Source of the DNA: Sisyra terminalis
Lineage: Eukaryota; Arthropoda; Insecta; Neuroptera; Sisyridae
Direction of reading: 5' to 3'
Assembly: GCA_958496175.1 (NCBI GenBank)
Contig: OY292275.1
Span: forward strand, 39,633,701 to 39,697,700
DNA length: 64,000 nucleotides
The translations under genes were made by a program, and so were the position numbers. Below, piece by piece: positions 62,980 to 64,000 of the stretch. The notes under the pieces were generated by a model, which saw only the letters and a list, made by a program, of their open reading frames with translations, was not told the DNA's origin and made no database searches. Position 1 is the stretch's first letter. Each line of letters begins with the position of its first letter.

Positions 62980-64000
62980 GTAAGTAAAACTTTGATATAA
63001 AATTTAAATTTATACTAGGCACCTACTACTAACTTTAGAGGTTTACTACCAAACATTACAATTACGACTATAAATTGTTGAGAATCATTACTTTGAAAAT
63101 TAAACTCTTATGTGAAAGTTTATTGCAAAATTGGGCTGATTTTTGTATGAAAGTATAAAATTTTCAATATAACAACAATTTTTTAATTTGACATTAACAT
63201 GGCTCTTTAAAAAAAAAAATAAGTTTCAATCTTTATTTCTAGTTTAATTCCAAAATGTTTGATATTGCTAAGTATCTTACAAATTAATACCGAAATATTA
63301 ACATGAAAAAAAAACTGTTTACTTTTCCCACAAATAAGACAAACTATGAATAAATAAATTGTATGATTTTACATACAATTTCTATAAATACAATAATTTA
63401 TTCACTATTGCCAACTTCAATTATTAATACAGTGATAACATTGTTAATTAGATAAATAAGTATTTATAATTAAGTAAATACGCCGATGTTAATTAAATAT
63501 AAAATAATGAATTGAGCAAAAAGCTTAAATAAATATTGCAAACATTGAAATAAAATTAAAGGGTTATTAAATTAAGGGATCTACTAATACGGTAACTAAT
63601 CGAAATTAATTGTTCTAATATTTCCCCTTCTGACTATTTGAACTAAGTACTTATTTGTTACAAATTCCTCCCAAGTAATTCATTAGACATTTAATTAGAG
63701 ACGACAGTTTTGTTTGGCACAAAACCCTTTTGTTGCAATTAATATCGAACCAATTTAATCTATGAAATTAAACTGTTATACATTGTACAGAACTACTAAT
63801 TTTCACAGAATCTTTAACTTATTATACTAAATTTTAATTAAGGATCTATACGATTAAATATTCCTATACACTAATTCTAAAAATCATTGAATATGAATTT
63901 AATAAAATAGATACATGTTTACTAACGTTGGTTCATACTTAAGTTTCAATTTGTTTTTAAAACTACCTACTACTTAGATTATTTTTTTTGCTTAGTTTTA
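62980..64000 (+). other. Intron of the BMP2/4-type gene, 5' part
   Basis: The intron begins with the consensus donor GTAAGT at 62980-62985 and continues to the window edge. It is AT-rich, has no open frame worth reporting, and I see no second exon before 64000. Poly-A and poly-T runs and short TAAT motifs are present but are expected at this base composition. Confidence 0.75.

Noticed and set aside
1..64000. CRISPR arrays, operons, viral gene sets or a novel multi-gene system
   Set aside because: No regularly spaced repeats, no gene clusters and no viral structural or replication frames were found; the window is ordinary eukaryotic non-coding DNA with transposon remains and one gene exon.

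Overview
The window looks like a piece of an AT-rich arthropod (most probably insect) nuclear genome. The DNA is strongly AT-biased with very few long open frames. Protein-like stretches are either one intron-bounded exon or decayed transposon fragments typical of insects: an endonuclease/reverse-transcriptase LINE, a LINE RNase H plus C-terminal zinc-knuckle region, a Tc1-type transposase, a pogo/Tigger-like end, hAT-type MITEs and a tRNA-derived SINE. Nothing bacterial is present: no operons, rRNA, tRNA gene or CRISPR array. I cannot name the species.

The only confidently coding gene sequence is at the right end (62644-62979, + strand). It is an internal exon that starts 14 nt before its ATG and encodes a signal peptide and the first part of a BMP/TGF-beta pro-domain ending in ANTVRSFTHV, followed by a clean GTAAGT donor. 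The ANTVRSF motif just before a phase-1 intron is the layout of the first coding exon of BMP2/4 genes (insect decapentaplegic). The rest of the pro-domain and the mature cystine-knot ligand must lie to the right of the window. If an upstream 5' untranslated exon exists, as the acceptor implies, much of this window is probably the first intron and upstream control region of that gene.

Layout. 1-900: antisense LINE reverse transcriptase running off the left edge. 934-1844 and 29149-29931: two inverted copies of one MITE-like element; the second carries a 151-bp deletion between 7-bp microhomologies. 1846-14300: featureless AT-rich DNA. 14340-15350: patch of higher GC with repeat-like character. 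16600-17960: the most conspicuous GC-rich island, function unknown (candidate promoter or 5' exon, or an old insertion). 18480-19380: two of three copies of a dispersed repeat (third at 57432-57617). 21126-21282: short hAT MITE. 28241-29070: direct repeats flanking sequence that recurs at 39260. 30660-31330: LINE RNase H fragment. 36206-36478: inverted-repeat element. 40560-40825: Tc1 transposase fragment. 42945-43525: pogo-like end followed by a SINE. 46740-49400: cluster of hAT ends and a 497-bp hAT MITE. 49792-49932: unrecognised candidate coding exon with a strong start context. 51100-58000: AT-rich, with three TGACGTCA palindromes. 59030-59520: old tandem duplication. 62644-62979: BMP2/4 exon.

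I see no multi-gene system here. The interest lies in the BMP locus architecture, the GC island and small candidate exons that break the AT background, and several repeat families that can be reconstructed from within the window.
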